Of a DNA stretch of 64,000 nt, positions 8,124 through 16,751 are shown one piece after another; within the stretch, counting starts at the first letter, position 1, and each line of letters opens with the position of its first letter. A program made the translations under genes and the position numbers. This stretch comes from JAENWD01 sp963837165 (GTDB taxonomy: Bacteria; Acidobacteriota; Vicinamibacteria; Vicinamibacterales; JAENWD01). The DNA is taken from NCBI GenBank assembly GCA_963837165.1, contig CAWIMD010000002.1:620001-684000 (forward strand), read 5' to 3'. The notes below the pieces were generated by a model. That model did no database searches. It was not told the origin of the DNA and saw only the letters and a program-made list of their open reading frames with translations.

Positions 8124-9557
8124 GGCGGCACAACCGCCTGCTCGTGGCGTTCTACGTGTGCTCCGATGCCGTCCTGGGCATCTCCGCCTTCGTGCTCGCC
8201 TACGTGCTGCGCTTCGAGAGCGGCCTCATCCCGGTCACCAAGGGCTTCCCGCCATTCAGCCAGTACGTCAACGTCCTGCCGTTCATCGGCGTGCTCGTCC
8301 CGGCCGCGTTCCACATCCAGGGGCTGTACCGGCTCCGGCGCGGGCGCTCGAGGGTGGACGACTTCTTCGCGGTCTTCGTCGGCAGCATCCTGGCCGTCGT
8401 CTTCGGGATCATCGCGACCCTGTACTTCCAGGCGTACTACGTGCCGGACGAGCTGAAGGACCGCGGGGCGTACCGAGGTGTCCCAGATTGTCTGGGCGCT
8501 GTTCCTCGTCTTCAACGTCCTGCTGACGTACGCCTCGCGCGAGCTGGTCCGCGAGGCGCTCGAGCGGCGCTGGCGGGCGGGCATCGGCCTCAAGCGGATC
8601 CTGATCGCCGGCGCAGGCGAGCTCGGACGTCTCGTGGCGGACCGCATCCTGGAGCACCGCGAGCTCGGCTATCAGGTGGTCGGGTTCGTGGACGACCGCG
8701 CGGGCGGCGACTTCCTGGGACATCGGGGCCTGCCGATCCTCGGCACGATCGACGAAGCGGGCGAGATCGCGTCGCGCGAAGGGATCGATCATCTCTACGT
8801 AGCGCTGCCGGCCGAAGAGCACGTCCAGATGCTCCAGCTGCTCGAGGTCGTCGGGCGGGAGATGATCGACGTCAAGGTCGTGCCCGACCTGCTGCAGGTG
8901 ATCGCCCTCAAGGCGCGGCTCGAGGACCTCGACGGCATCCCGATCATCAACATCAACGACGTCCCGCTGCAGGGCTTCAACAGCTTCATCAAGCGCGCGC
9001 TGGACGTCCTGTTCTCCACCTCGGCGCTGCTGGTGCTCGCGCTGCCGTTCAGCCTGATCGCCCTCATCATCCGGCGCAGCTCGGCCGGCCCGGTCTTCTA
9101 CCGCCAGGAGCGGATGGGCCTCGACGGCAAGCCGTTCATCATTTACAAGTTCCGCTCGATGTACGCCGACGCCGAGCGCGAGACCGGCCCCGTCTGGGCC
9201 CGGGAGGACGACCCGCGCTGCACACCGGTCGGCCGCCTGCTCCGGCGCAGCAACGTGGACGAGTTGCCGCAGCTCTGGAATGTGCTTCGCGGCGACATGT
9301 CGCTCGTGGGTCCGCGGCCCGAGCGCCCGTATTTCGTCGATCAGTTCAAGCAGCGCATCCCGCAGTACATGCTCCGCCACAAGGTGCGGGCCGGGCTCAC
9401 CGGCTGGGCGCAGGTGAACGGCTGGCGCGGCAACACGTCAATCGAGAAGCGGATCGAATACGATCTGTACTACATCGAGAACTGGTCGGTCGCCCTCGAC
9501 ATGAAGATCATGTGGCTCACGCTCGTGAAGGGCTTCTTCCAGCGCCACGCTTTCTAG
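8117..9557 (+). pseudogene. Polyprenyl-phosphate sugar phosphotransferase, interrupted by a one-base insertion
   Basis: The family (WcaJ/WbaP type) moves a sugar-1-phosphate from a UDP-sugar to undecaprenyl phosphate and starts repeat-unit assembly at the inner membrane. Codons 1-119 from ATG 8117 encode N-terminal membrane helices ending DELKDRGAY. The rest, from GAG 8475, gives EVSQIVWALFLVFNVLL, a CoA-binding-like Rossmann domain (ILIAGAGELGRLVADRILE) and the catalytic domain: GPVFYRQERMGLDGKPF, YKFRSMYADAE, RRSNVDELPQLWNVLRGDM, SLVGPRPERP. The halves join cleanly if one C of the CC at 8473-8474 is removed, giving about 479 residues, normal for the family. As read, the gene is broken. A sequencing error is possible; GTG 8478 could also restart a shorter protein that keeps the catalytic domain. 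Confidence 0.85.
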
Positions 9558-9602
9558 TGCGTACTCGCTGATCCGTATTTCCACCACCGACAGACCACCA
9601 GC

Positions 9603-10553
9603 ATGCCCGGACGCGTCGTCATCACGGGAGCCGCCGGATTCATCGGCTCGCATCTGGCCGAGGCCCTGCTGGACCGCGGCTATTCCGTCATCGGCATCGA
9701 CAATCTGCTGACCGGCGACGTCGCGAACATCGCACATCTGGCGAACCGCGACTTCGAGTTCCTGAAGCACGACGTCACCAGCTACATCTACATCGACGGG
9801 CCGGTCGACTACGTGCTGCACTGGGCCAGTCCCGCCAGCCCCATCGACTACCTCGAGCTGCCCATCCCCACGCTGAAGGTCGGCGCGCTCGGCACGCACA
9901 AGGCGCTCGGGCTGGCGAAGGCGAAGGGAGCCCGCTTCGTGCTGGCGTCCACGTCGGAAGTCTACGGAGATCCGCTCGAGCATCCGCAGAAGGAGACGTA
10001 CTGGGGCAACGTGAACCCGATCGGTCCCCGCGGCGTCTACGACGAGGCCAAGCGGTTCGCAGAAGCCATGACGGTGGCCTACCACCGGTACCACGGCCTC
10101 GACGCGAAGATCGTCCGGATCTTCAACACGTACGGCCCGCGCATGCGCGTCCGCGACGGCCGTGCGGTGCCGGCGTTCATCTCGCAGGCACTCGACGACG
10201 AGGACGTCACGATCTTCGGCGACGGCAGCCAGACGCGCAGCTTCACCTACATCTCGGACCTGGTCGACGGGATCATCCGTCTGATGCTGTCGGACGTGAA
10301 TGAGCCGGTGAACATCGGCAATCCGCGCGAGACGACCATCAGGGAGATTGCCGAAACCATCATCCGGATGACCGGGTCGAACAGCCGGCTGGTCAATCGC
10401 CCGCTGCCGGTCGACGACCCGAAGGTGCGCCAGCCCGACATCACGCGCGCGCGTACGCTGCTCGGCTGGGCGCCGAGCGTGCAGCTCGAGCAGGGTCTCG
10501 AAACGACGATCGCCTATTTCCGTACGAAGATGGGCCGCCAGGCTGATGTGTAG
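9603..10553 (+). CDS. UDP-glucuronate decarboxylase-like NAD-dependent sugar epimerase/dehydratase
   Basis: A 316-residue short-chain dehydrogenase: NAD site VVITGAAGFIGSHLAEALLD, the segment VLHWASPASPIDYLELPI, serine/threonine in LASTSEVYGDP, and catalytic YDEAK with RIFNTYGPRM. The pattern SPASPxxY with EVYGDP and the N-terminal half closely fit UDP-glucuronate decarboxylase (UXS), which makes UDP-xylose. With the UDP-glucose dehydrogenase at 1397 it would complete that two-step path. A GDP-mannose dehydratase-like role is less likely. It starts 45 bp after the phosphotransferase and closes the rightward run. Confidence 0.82.
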   Translation: MPGRVVITGAAGFIGSHLAEALLDRGYSVIGIDNLLTGDVANIAHLANRDFEFLKHDVTSYIYIDGPVDYVLHWASPASPIDYLELPIPTLKVGALGTHKALGLAKAKGARFVLASTSEVYGDPLEHPQKETYWGNVNPIGPRGVYDEAKRFAEAMTVAYHRYHGLDAKIVRIFNTYGPRMRVRDGRAVPAFISQALDDEDVTIFGDGSQTRSFTYISDLVDGIIRLMLSDVNEPVNIGNPRETTIREIAETIIRMTGSNSRLVNRPLPVDDPKVRQPDITRARTLLGWAPSVQLEQGLETTIAYFRTKMGRQADV

Positions 10554-10573
10554 CGCCTGCCCGCGCGCCCGGT

Positions 10574-10696
10574 GGCAGGCCTGAAGGCCTGCGCTACATG
10601 AAGCTCGCGCGAGCGGCAGGCCTGAAGGCCTGTGCTACATGAAGCCCGCGCGAGCGGCAGGCCTGAAGGCCTGTGCTACATGAAGCCCGCGCTAGT
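10574..10696. repeat. Three tandem copies of a 41-bp unit containing a palindrome
   Basis: Units begin at 10574, 10615 and 10656. Each holds GGCAGGCCTGAAGGCCTG, whose AGGCCT-GA-AGGCCT core folds back, followed by (C/T)GCTACATGAAGC and GCGCGAGC. They differ at only a few bases. The block lies between convergent genes. A diverged version, GCAGACCTAAAGGTCTGC followed by GCTACAT, occurs at 28397, also between convergent genes, so this is probably a dispersed intergenic repeat (REP-like). The hairpins could act as a terminator for both flanking genes. Confidence 0.8.
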
Positions 10697-10718
10697 TCAC
10701 GTGAAACGCGCGGACGAC

Positions 10719-11396
10719 TCACGTGCGCTCCGGGAACGGGCTGATGTCGGCAGCCTCCATCGCCGTCAGGATCTCGGGGTCGTATTCCGCCGGGTGGGCG
10801 CGAAGCCGTGCGATCGCGTCGGTCACCGCCATCCCGGCTGACATCAGCCGCTCGAGCTCCGTACCCACGCGCAGCAACTGCCCTCCAACGTCGCGCCGGT
10901 CGCGCGCGGCGAGCGGCACGGGCGGCTCGCCCGGCAGGCTCACCGGCTCGGACTGTCTGGCCACCATCTCCGCCACGCCTTCGAGCCGGGTGATGCCTGC
11001 CAGCAGATCGCGCGCGATCAGCGCGTGAGACGCAGCCATCAACAGCTCGTCGTCATCGAGGGTCTCGCCGTTGCGGACGGCCGTGACCACGGCGGCGGGC
11101 AGGCCGAGCCAGCCGACCTGCGACAAGCGTGCCGCGACCTCGAACTCCCACGACTGCCTCAGCTCGAGCCGCCTCGCAGCCACCGCCACGAGGCGCGCAA
11201 TGCGTTCCGACCTGTCGCCCACGTCCGGCCGCGCCAGGCGCAGCAACCGCGTCACGAGGCGCGACACCTCCACCAGGGCGCAGGCCGTCTCCAGGCGAGC
11301 GGCGAGCGACTCCTCGTGCGACACACGCCCCGCCATCCCGACGGGGCCGTTGGCGGGAGCGGTCGAATCGGCGGCTGGTGAACGGGCGTCGAGCAT
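10719..11396 (-). CDS. Degenerate HD-GYP-like protein without catalytic residues
   Basis: A 225-residue protein. The helical order follows an HD-GYP phosphodiesterase: RSERIARLVAVAARRLEL, then AARLSQVGWLGLPAAVV where active enzymes have LHDIGKIGIPD, then AEMVARQSEP where they have the HHE motif, and EYDPEILTAM near the end where they have FDP. None of the metal-binding H or D residues is kept, so cyclic-di-GMP hydrolysis is unlikely; a binding or scaffold role is inferred. Start ATG 11396 is preceded by CAGGAG; an upstream GTG (11420) is possible but less well placed. A GAGGCG-ACA-CGCCTC hairpin lies at about 11411-11425, just upstream of the ribosome site. Confidence 0.6.
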   Translation of the reverse strand: MLDARSPAADSTAPANGPVGMAGRVSHEESLAARLETACALVEVSRLVTRLLRLARPDVGDRSERIARLVAVAARRLELRQSWEFEVAARLSQVGWLGLPAAVVTAVRNGETLDDDELLMAASHALIARDLLAGITRLEGVAEMVARQSEPVSLPGEPPVPLAARDRRDVGGQLLRVGTELERLMSAGMAVTDAIARLRAHPAEYDPEILTAMEAADISPFPERT

Positions 11397-11534
11397 CGGA
11401 GCTCCTGGAAGAGGCGACACGCCTCCACTGCTACCAGTCCAAATCGACCTGCGGACCCGGTACTTGAATCGCCGCTTTCCAATTGGATCAGCGACTCAGC
11501 CGGCCGGACGGCCGACACCAGGGTCGGCCCGGCG

Positions 11535-12098
11535 TCACGCGGGACTGTTGACGATGCGGGCGGCGTGGCGGATGTAGTGGACCGCCGACATGACGGTAAT
11601 GGCGAGCGCCAGGTAGACCGCGGCGTTGGTCACCGGCGAGGGATGTCCCAGGTAGTTCACGACCAGGAACACCAGGCAGGTCAGGATGTAGACCGCCGTG
11701 GCGGTCTTGCCCAGCAGGGACGGCGCGAACGTCCGCCGGCCGATGGCCAGGTTGACGATGATGACCGTGAGAACGATCGCGACGTCCCGCGAGATGATGA
11801 GCACCGTGAGCCACACGGGGATGCGGCACACGAGACCGATGCCGGGGACGGTCAACACGACGAAGGCGCTCAGGAGCAGCAGCTTGTCGGCCATCGGGTC
11901 GAGCCACGCACCGAGCGTCGTCTTCTGCCCGGCGCGTCTCGCAATCAGGCCGTCCAGCGCGTCGGTCGCCCCGGCGGTGACGAACGTGACCAGAGCCCAG
12001 CCGAGCTCGCCGTACACCACCAGGATCACGAATCCCGGGATGAGCAGCATCCGGAGGAGGGTCAGCTGATTCGCGATTGTGAGCACCGCCATGCTCAC
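11535..12098 (-). CDS. pgsA: CDP-diacylglycerol-glycerol-3-phosphate phosphatidyltransferase
   Basis: A 187-residue membrane enzyme of the CDP-alcohol phosphatidyltransferase family. It starts ANQLTLLRMLLIPGFVILV, then has the family signature spread over about 20 residues (DALDG, IARR, then G and two further D residues in LGAWLDPMADK), which binds the CDP headgroup and metal. Several hydrophobic helices follow. It makes phosphatidylglycerol phosphate from CDP-diacylglycerol. Start GTG 12098 shares 4 bp with the stop of the lipoprotein gene; an ATG two codons later is an alternative. Last gene of the tsaC-hflX-TPR-pgsA run. Confidence 0.92.
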   Translation of the reverse strand: MSMAVLTIANQLTLLRMLLIPGFVILVVYGELGWALVTFVTAGATDALDGLIARRAGQKTTLGAWLDPMADKLLLLSAFVVLTVPGIGLVCRIPVWLTVLIISRDVAIVLTVIIVNLAIGRRTFAPSLLGKTATAVYILTCLVFLVVNYLGHPSPVTNAAVYLALAITVMSAVHYIRHAARIVNSPA

Positions 12099-13462
12099 CT
12101 GCCATCCGCCCGCGCCTGCGGGCCGGCCAGCTGTGCGAGACGATCCACGGCCTGAATGGCCTCGGCGCCGCCCACCTGGCGCATCGGATCGAACGCGCCG
12201 TCACGGTCGACGTCGAGCACCCTCGCGCCGACGGCCCGGCTCGCCGGGTCGTACGCCGGATGCGATGGCGGGATATCCGTGAGAGTCGCCCGTGTCCGCT
12301 GCCAGCGGCCGGCGCGGGGCGGGTCGGCAACTGCCACGAGCGAGAGCAGGCGGGAGACGACCATCGCCAGGTCGGACCGGCGAACGACTGCGCCCGGCTG
12401 AAACGTATGGTTGGGAAACGGCTCCATGATCCCGGCGCGCAGCGTGGCCTCGATCCAGGGGGCGGCCCACGAGCCCGATACGTCGGTCACGAGCGGCACC
12501 GGGCGTGGGGGAGCGACTCGCAGGATCCCCGGCAGGCGGACGCCGACGAGCGCCGCGATGTCGGCGCGCGTCACCGCCCGGGCTTCGCCAATCGCGCGGT
12601 ATTGCTTGGGGAGACGGGCCAGCTCCGCCCGCTCGCGAAGCGCAGCCAGCCGCGTCTCGACGTCCGCGGTGCGCTCGATGGCCTGCGCCGACTCGTCCTG
12701 CCGGATCGCGGCGTCCAGCTGGCCCTGCGACTCGGCCAGGTCCGCCAGCTGCAGCCGGCTCTGGCGGTCGGCGGGATCGGCCGCGGCCGCGCGCTCGAGG
12801 TGCTGGCGCGCCTCGTCGATCTGCCCGGCCTTGCGCTCGACCACGGCCAGTTCCCGCAGCAGCAGGGGACTGTCCGGCGATGCGTCGAGGGCCTCCGTGT
12901 ACGCCGCCCTGGCCTGGTCCAGACGACCAGCGCCGGCCGCTGTCCGCGCGCGGGCCACGGCGTCCTCGACGGCGCGGAAGCGCAGCGCCTCGATCCTCGC
13001 GGTGAGCTGCAGTGCGGGATCGGCTTGCTGCGCGGCCTCGAAGCTCGCGATCGCGTCGCGGGGCCGTCCCAGTTCCGCGTAGCCCAGCCCGCGGCCGACG
13101 AGTGCGGGCGCCAGAGCCGGCGTCCCCGACAGCGCGGCGTCGAACCGGCTGATGGCGCGATCGTAGTCGCGGCGCGCGAGCGCGACGTACCCGAGGCTGG
13201 CCACGACCGAGGGCGAGCCCGGGGATCGCGTGAGCAGCTTCGTGAGCCGCCGTTCGGCATCGCCGAGCTGGCCCGACTGCAAGGCATTCCAGGCCGCCTG
13301 CTGCTCTTCCTGGTCTCGCGACGGCGCCTCGGCGGCCGGCGCGGGATACAGGAACTCCGGATACTTCGGCGCCAGAGGCGTCGCGGAGGGCGGTGCCTTC
13401 TTCGCGCAGGCTGCCGCCAGCAGCACGATCGCACACGCCACGTACGCGGTCCTTCGCCGCAT
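12095..13462 (-). CDS. Lipoprotein with tetratricopeptide repeats and a C-terminal SLH-like region
   Basis: A 455-residue protein with a lipoprotein signal (AIVLLAAACAKK, cysteine near residue 19). Residues about 55-290 are TPR helices (for example AERRLTKLLTRSPGSPSVVASL and LVGRGLGYAELGRPRDAI). From about 300 the pattern changes to S-layer homology-like segments: VTRADIAALVGVRLPG, WAAPWIEATLRAGIMEPFPN, FQPGAVVRRSDLAMVVSRLL. SLH modules usually bind cell-wall polymers or sit in outer-membrane proteins. Its start ATG overlaps the hflX stop by one base (TGATG). The role is unknown; an envelope scaffold is plausible. Confidence 0.7.
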   Translation of the reverse strand: MRRRTAYVACAIVLLAAACAKKAPPSATPLAPKYPEFLYPAPAAEAPSRDQEEQQAAWNALQSGQLGDAERRLTKLLTRSPGSPSVVASLGYVALARRDYDRAISRFDAALSGTPALAPALVGRGLGYAELGRPRDAIASFEAAQQADPALQLTARIEALRFRAVEDAVARARTAAGAGRLDQARAAYTEALDASPDSPLLLRELAVVERKAGQIDEARQHLERAAAADPADRQSRLQLADLAESQGQLDAAIRQDESAQAIERTADVETRLAALRERAELARLPKQYRAIGEARAVTRADIAALVGVRLPGILRVAPPRPVPLVTDVSGSWAAPWIEATLRAGIMEPFPNHTFQPGAVVRRSDLAMVVSRLLSLVAVADPPRAGRWQRTRATLTDIPPSHPAYDPASRAVGARVLDVDRDGAFDPMRQVGGAEAIQAVDRLAQLAGPQARADGR

Positions 13463-14757
13463 CAGTTCTCCTTCTGTCCGGGGCGCACGGCCCCGTGCGC
13501 GGCCAGCCGATCCAGCAGGCGGCGCGGCACCTCGGCCTCGAGCGCGATGCGCCCGTCGGCCTCGACATGCTGGATGACGCGTCCGTCCCGGTACACCCGC
13601 GCCACCTGCCGCCGGTCGTCATCGGACTCCGCGTCGAAGACCAGCCGCACGCGGCGCACGTCGAGCGCCACGCGGGCGGCGACGGCCTCCAGCAGCTCGT
13701 CGCGTCCCTCGCCGGTCCGGGCCGACATGACGATGCCGTCCCGGTGGGCCGCCGAGAGTCGGACACGCTCCTCGGGTCCGACGAGATCGCTCTTGTTGTA
13801 GACGTCGAGCCGGGGCACCTCCGACGCCCCGACCTCCTCCAGCACCCGTTGCACGGCCGCCATGTGCCGCTCGCGCTCGGGGCTCGCCGTGTCGATCACG
13901 TGCAGCACCAGGTCGGCTCCCGCCACTTCCTCGAGCGTTGCGCGGAACGCCGCGACGAGCGCGTGTGGCAGCCGGTCGATGAACCCGACCGTGTCCGACA
14001 CGAGCAGCTCGCGGCGGTCGGGCAGGCGCACGCGCCGGATGAGCGGATCCAGCGTGACGAACAGCGCGTTGTCGGCGACGGCCGCCTCCCGGGTCAGGAG
14101 GTTGAACAGCGTGGTCTTGCCGGCGTTCGTGTACCCGACGAGTGCGACGGTCGGCACGGCCTGCTTATGGCGGCGCTCCCGGAGCTGGGCGCGTCGGCGG
14201 CGCACCTCGTCGATGGCGCGCTTGATCTGGTGAATCCGGACGCGAATCCGGCGCCGATCGGTCTCGAGCTTCGTCTCGCCCGGGCCTCTGGTTCCGATAC
14301 CGCCGCCGAGCCGTGAGAGCGCCGTGCCCGAGCCGGCCAGCCGCGGCAGCAGGTACTCGAGCTGCGCCAGCTCGACCTGCCACTTCCCTTCCCGCGTCCG
14401 CGCCCGTCTTGCAAAGATGTCGAGGATCAGCTGGGTGCGGTCGAGGACCTTGCGATCGAGCCGCGCCTCGATCTGCCGGAGCTGGGCGGGCGTCAGCTCG
14501 TTGTCGAACACCACCAGGTCGATGTCCGACTCGTCGCAGGCCGCCGCGAGCACGTCCAGCTTGCCCCGGCCCAGGAACGTGGCGGGATCCGGTTTCGCGC
14601 GCTCCTGCGACACGCGGAGCGCCACGTCGGCCCCGGCGGCCCCGGCCAGACCGGCGAGCTCGTCGAGCGACTGCTCGGCCGCGTGCCGCCGGTTGGCACC
14701 AGTGATGAGACCCACGAGCGCGGCGCGCTCAGGAGTGGCGCGGGGAGCGATGGCCAT
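13462..14757 (-). CDS. hflX: GTPase HflX
   Basis: A 431-residue ribosome-associated GTPase that splits or rescues stalled 70S ribosomes. The N-terminal HflX domain contains DPATFLGRGKLDVL and the block VVFDNELTPAQLRQIE; a coiled linker (GIGTRGPGETKLETDRR) leads to the G domain with P-loop GYTNAGKTTL, switch region TLDPLIRR, DTVGFIDRLPH and NKSD. A C-terminal extension ends near the stop at 13462. Normal length. Start overlaps the 3' end of tsaC by 29 bp. Confidence 0.95.
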   Translation of the reverse strand: MAIAPRATPERAALVGLITGANRRHAAEQSLDELAGLAGAAGADVALRVSQERAKPDPATFLGRGKLDVLAAACDESDIDLVVFDNELTPAQLRQIEARLDRKVLDRTQLILDIFARRARTREGKWQVELAQLEYLLPRLAGSGTALSRLGGGIGTRGPGETKLETDRRRIRVRIHQIKRAIDEVRRRRAQLRERRHKQAVPTVALVGYTNAGKTTLFNLLTREAAVADNALFVTLDPLIRRVRLPDRRELLVSDTVGFIDRLPHALVAAFRATLEEVAGADLVLHVIDTASPERERHMAAVQRVLEEVGASEVPRLDVYNKSDLVGPEERVRLSAAHRDGIVMSARTGEGRDELLEAVAARVALDVRRVRLVFDAESDDDRRQVARVYRDGRVIQHVEADGRIALEAEVPRRLLDRLAAHGAVRPGQKEN

Positions 14758-15382
14758 CAGGCGCGAGCGGAGGGGACGAACGATCTGACGCCGATGCCAG
14801 CGATTCTAGCACGCGCTCCCACGGCACGGCGCCCGCGCGGACGAGCACCGGCATGCCACGGCTGAGATCGACGACGGTGGAGGGTGGACCACCAGGCGCC
14901 GGCCCGGCGTCCAGCAGTAGATCGACGCCGGGCAGCTGACGAGCGACCTCCTCCGGGTCGGACGTCGGCGGCATCCCGCTCCGATTCGCGCTGGTCGCCG
15001 TCACGGCGTGCCCGAACGCCGCGGCGAGCGCCCGGGCCACCCGGTGGTCGGGCACCCGCACGCCAATCGACGGGCCGGCACCGACGGCCTCCCGCGACAA
15101 CATGGCACGGGCTGGCAGCACCAGGGTCAGCGGACCGGGCCAGAACCGGCGCGCCAGCCGGGCGGCCGCCTCGCCGACGTCGGCGATGGCGCTGACCTGT
15201 GTCAGGTCGGCGGCGATGAGAGCGACCACCCTGGTCGCGCCGCGGCCCTTCAGCGAGAACAGCCGCGCCATCGCGATCTCGGACCTCGGGTCGGCTGCGA
15301 GGCCATACAGCGTGTCCGTCGGGAAGGCCACGACGCCCGCGTCGCGCAGCGCCTGCGCGGCCTGCTCCACGGAAGAATCCAT
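14729..15382 (-). CDS. tsaC: Threonylcarbamoyl-AMP synthase (TsaC/YrdC/Sua5 family)
   Basis: A 217-residue YrdC-domain enzyme that makes threonylcarbamoyl-AMP from threonine, bicarbonate and ATP for the t6A37 modification of ANN-decoding tRNAs. The motif GVVAFPTDTLYGLAADPRS is at residues 14-32, with RFWPGPLTLVLPA, GVRVPDHRVARAL and VTATSANRSGMPP after it. The short length fits TsaC rather than full Sua5. Start ATG 15382 is chosen for homology; in-frame upstream codons do not look like a domain. It leads the leftward operon with hflX. Confidence 0.92.
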   Translation of the reverse strand: MDSSVEQAAQALRDAGVVAFPTDTLYGLAADPRSEIAMARLFSLKGRGATRVVALIAADLTQVSAIADVGEAAARLARRFWPGPLTLVLPARAMLSREAVGAGPSIGVRVPDHRVARALAAAFGHAVTATSANRSGMPPTSDPEEVARQLPGVDLLLDAGPAPGGPPSTVVDLSRGMPVLVRAGAVPWERVLESLASASDRSSPPLAPDGHRSPRHS

Positions 15383-15441
15383 GCCGGCTCGCCCGTCGAC
15401 CGAAACTCGCCTCACCACTCCATGATCCCTCAAACCGTCGA

Positions 15442-15471
15442 TTGACAAGAATCGCCGCCCCCGGCGACAGT
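15442..15471 (+). promoter_or_regulatory. Predicted promoter of the antiporter gene
   Basis: A consensus TTGACA (15442-15447), an 18-bp spacer and GACAGT (15466-15471). The GTG start codon is 8 nt after this -10, so the mRNA would be leaderless or nearly so. The only ribosome-site-like bases are a weak AGCAGG. Confidence 0.4.
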
Positions 15472-15479
15472 AGCAGGCC

Positions 15480-16751
15480 GTGGCGCACATCCTCCAGCTC
15501 CTGCTGCTGCTGGTCATCATCATTCTCGCCTCGAAGCTCGCCGGAGCCCTCGCGAACCGTATCGGCCAGCCGGCGGTCTTCGGCGAGATCCTGGCGGGCC
15601 TCGTGCTGGGCCCGACCTTCCTGGATGTGCTGAACCTTCCCCTGTTCCAGCACACGCCGCCGAGCATGCACGGGCCGGTGGGCTCGCTTCAGGGTTCCGT
15701 GGCGGACCTCGCGGATCTCGGCGTCCTGCTGCTCATGTTCATCGCCGGGCTCGAGACCGACCTGGTCGAGATGCGGCGGGTGGGCCGCGTGGCGTTCTGG
15801 TCGGCGTTCGGCGGGGTCGTCCTCCCGCTGGTCTCCGGGGCGGCCCTTGCCGTGGCGTTCGGGCTGCCGCTCCTCTGGGAGGGCCTGTTCATCGGCACCA
15901 TCCTGACGGCCACCAGCGTCAGCATCTCGGCGCAGACGCTGATCGAGCTCCGCACGCTGCGCTCCAAGGAAGGCTCGACGATTCTCGGCGCAGCCGTCAT
16001 CGACGACGTCATGGGGATCATCGTGCTGTCGCTGGTCGTCGCGTTCGCCCGGGCGACCGGCGGCGTGGACGTCTGGCACCTGGTGATGATCCTCGTGCGC
16101 ATGACATCGTTCTTCGTGGTCGGAGTGCTGCTCGGGCGCTGGCTGGAGCGCTACCTGGCGTTCGTGGACGGGCTCGGCGCCAGCCAGGGGCTGCTGGCCG
16201 GCGCGCTGGTCGTGGCGTTCCTGTATGCGTGGGCGGCCGAGTACGTCGGCGAGGTCGCCGCGATCACCGGATCGTACATGGCCGGCGTGCTGCTGGCCCA
16301 GACGCACTTCAAGAAGGAGATCGACCGGAACATCCACGCGCTGACCTACTCGATGCTGGTGCCCGTCTTCTTCATCAGCATCGGGCTGCAGGCCAACGCC
16401 CGTCAGCTGGGCAGCCAGGTCACCTTCACGATCGCGCTGGTGGTGGTGGCCATTGCCAGCAAGGCAATCGGCTGTGCGGTCTCCGCGCGGCTGATGGGCT
16501 TCACGCTCGACGAGTCGCTGCGGGTGGGCGCCGGCATGATCTCCAGGGGTGAGGTGGGCCTGATCGTGGCCGGCTACGGCCTGTCGTCCGGCCTCATCGG
16601 CACTGACGTGTTCTCCGCCTCCGTGCTCGTCGTCCTGGTCACGACGATGGTGACGCCGCCCCTGCTCCGCCTGACCTTCAACCGGGGCTCGCAGCCGCTG
16701 CAGGAACCGGTGGAGGAGACCATTGCCCACGCGCCGCAGCGGCACCACTGA
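15480..16751 (+). CDS. Cation/proton antiporter (CPA2, KefB/NhaP-like)
   Basis: A 423-residue polytopic membrane protein with about 12 hydrophobic helices. It starts MAHILQLLLLLVIIILASKL, then NRIGQPAVFGEILAGLVLGP, the conserved first helices of CPA2 exchangers. FIAGLETDL and GSYMAGVLLAQTHFKKEID follow, and SRGEVGLIVAGYGLSSGLI is the last conserved block. No C-terminal TrkA-N domain is present, unlike KefB/KefC. It probably exchanges Na+ or K+ for H+. Start GTG 15480 is the first start codon in frame and gives the expected N-terminus. It is transcribed away from tsaC. Confidence 0.88.
   Translation: MAHILQLLLLLVIIILASKLAGALANRIGQPAVFGEILAGLVLGPTFLDVLNLPLFQHTPPSMHGPVGSLQGSVADLADLGVLLLMFIAGLETDLVEMRRVGRVAFWSAFGGVVLPLVSGAALAVAFGLPLLWEGLFIGTILTATSVSISAQTLIELRTLRSKEGSTILGAAVIDDVMGIIVLSLVVAFARATGGVDVWHLVMILVRMTSFFVVGVLLGRWLERYLAFVDGLGASQGLLAGALVVAFLYAWAAEYVGEVAAITGSYMAGVLLAQTHFKKEIDRNIHALTYSMLVPVFFISIGLQANARQLGSQVTFTIALVVVAIASKAIGCAVSARLMGFTLDESLRVGAGMISRGEVGLIVAGYGLSSGLIGTDVFSASVLVVLVTTMVTPPLLRLTFNRGSQPLQEPVEETIAHAPQRHH

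Noticed and set aside
10574..10696. Possible CRISPR array
   Set aside because: The three copies are direct 41-bp tandem units with no unique spacers and no cas genes.
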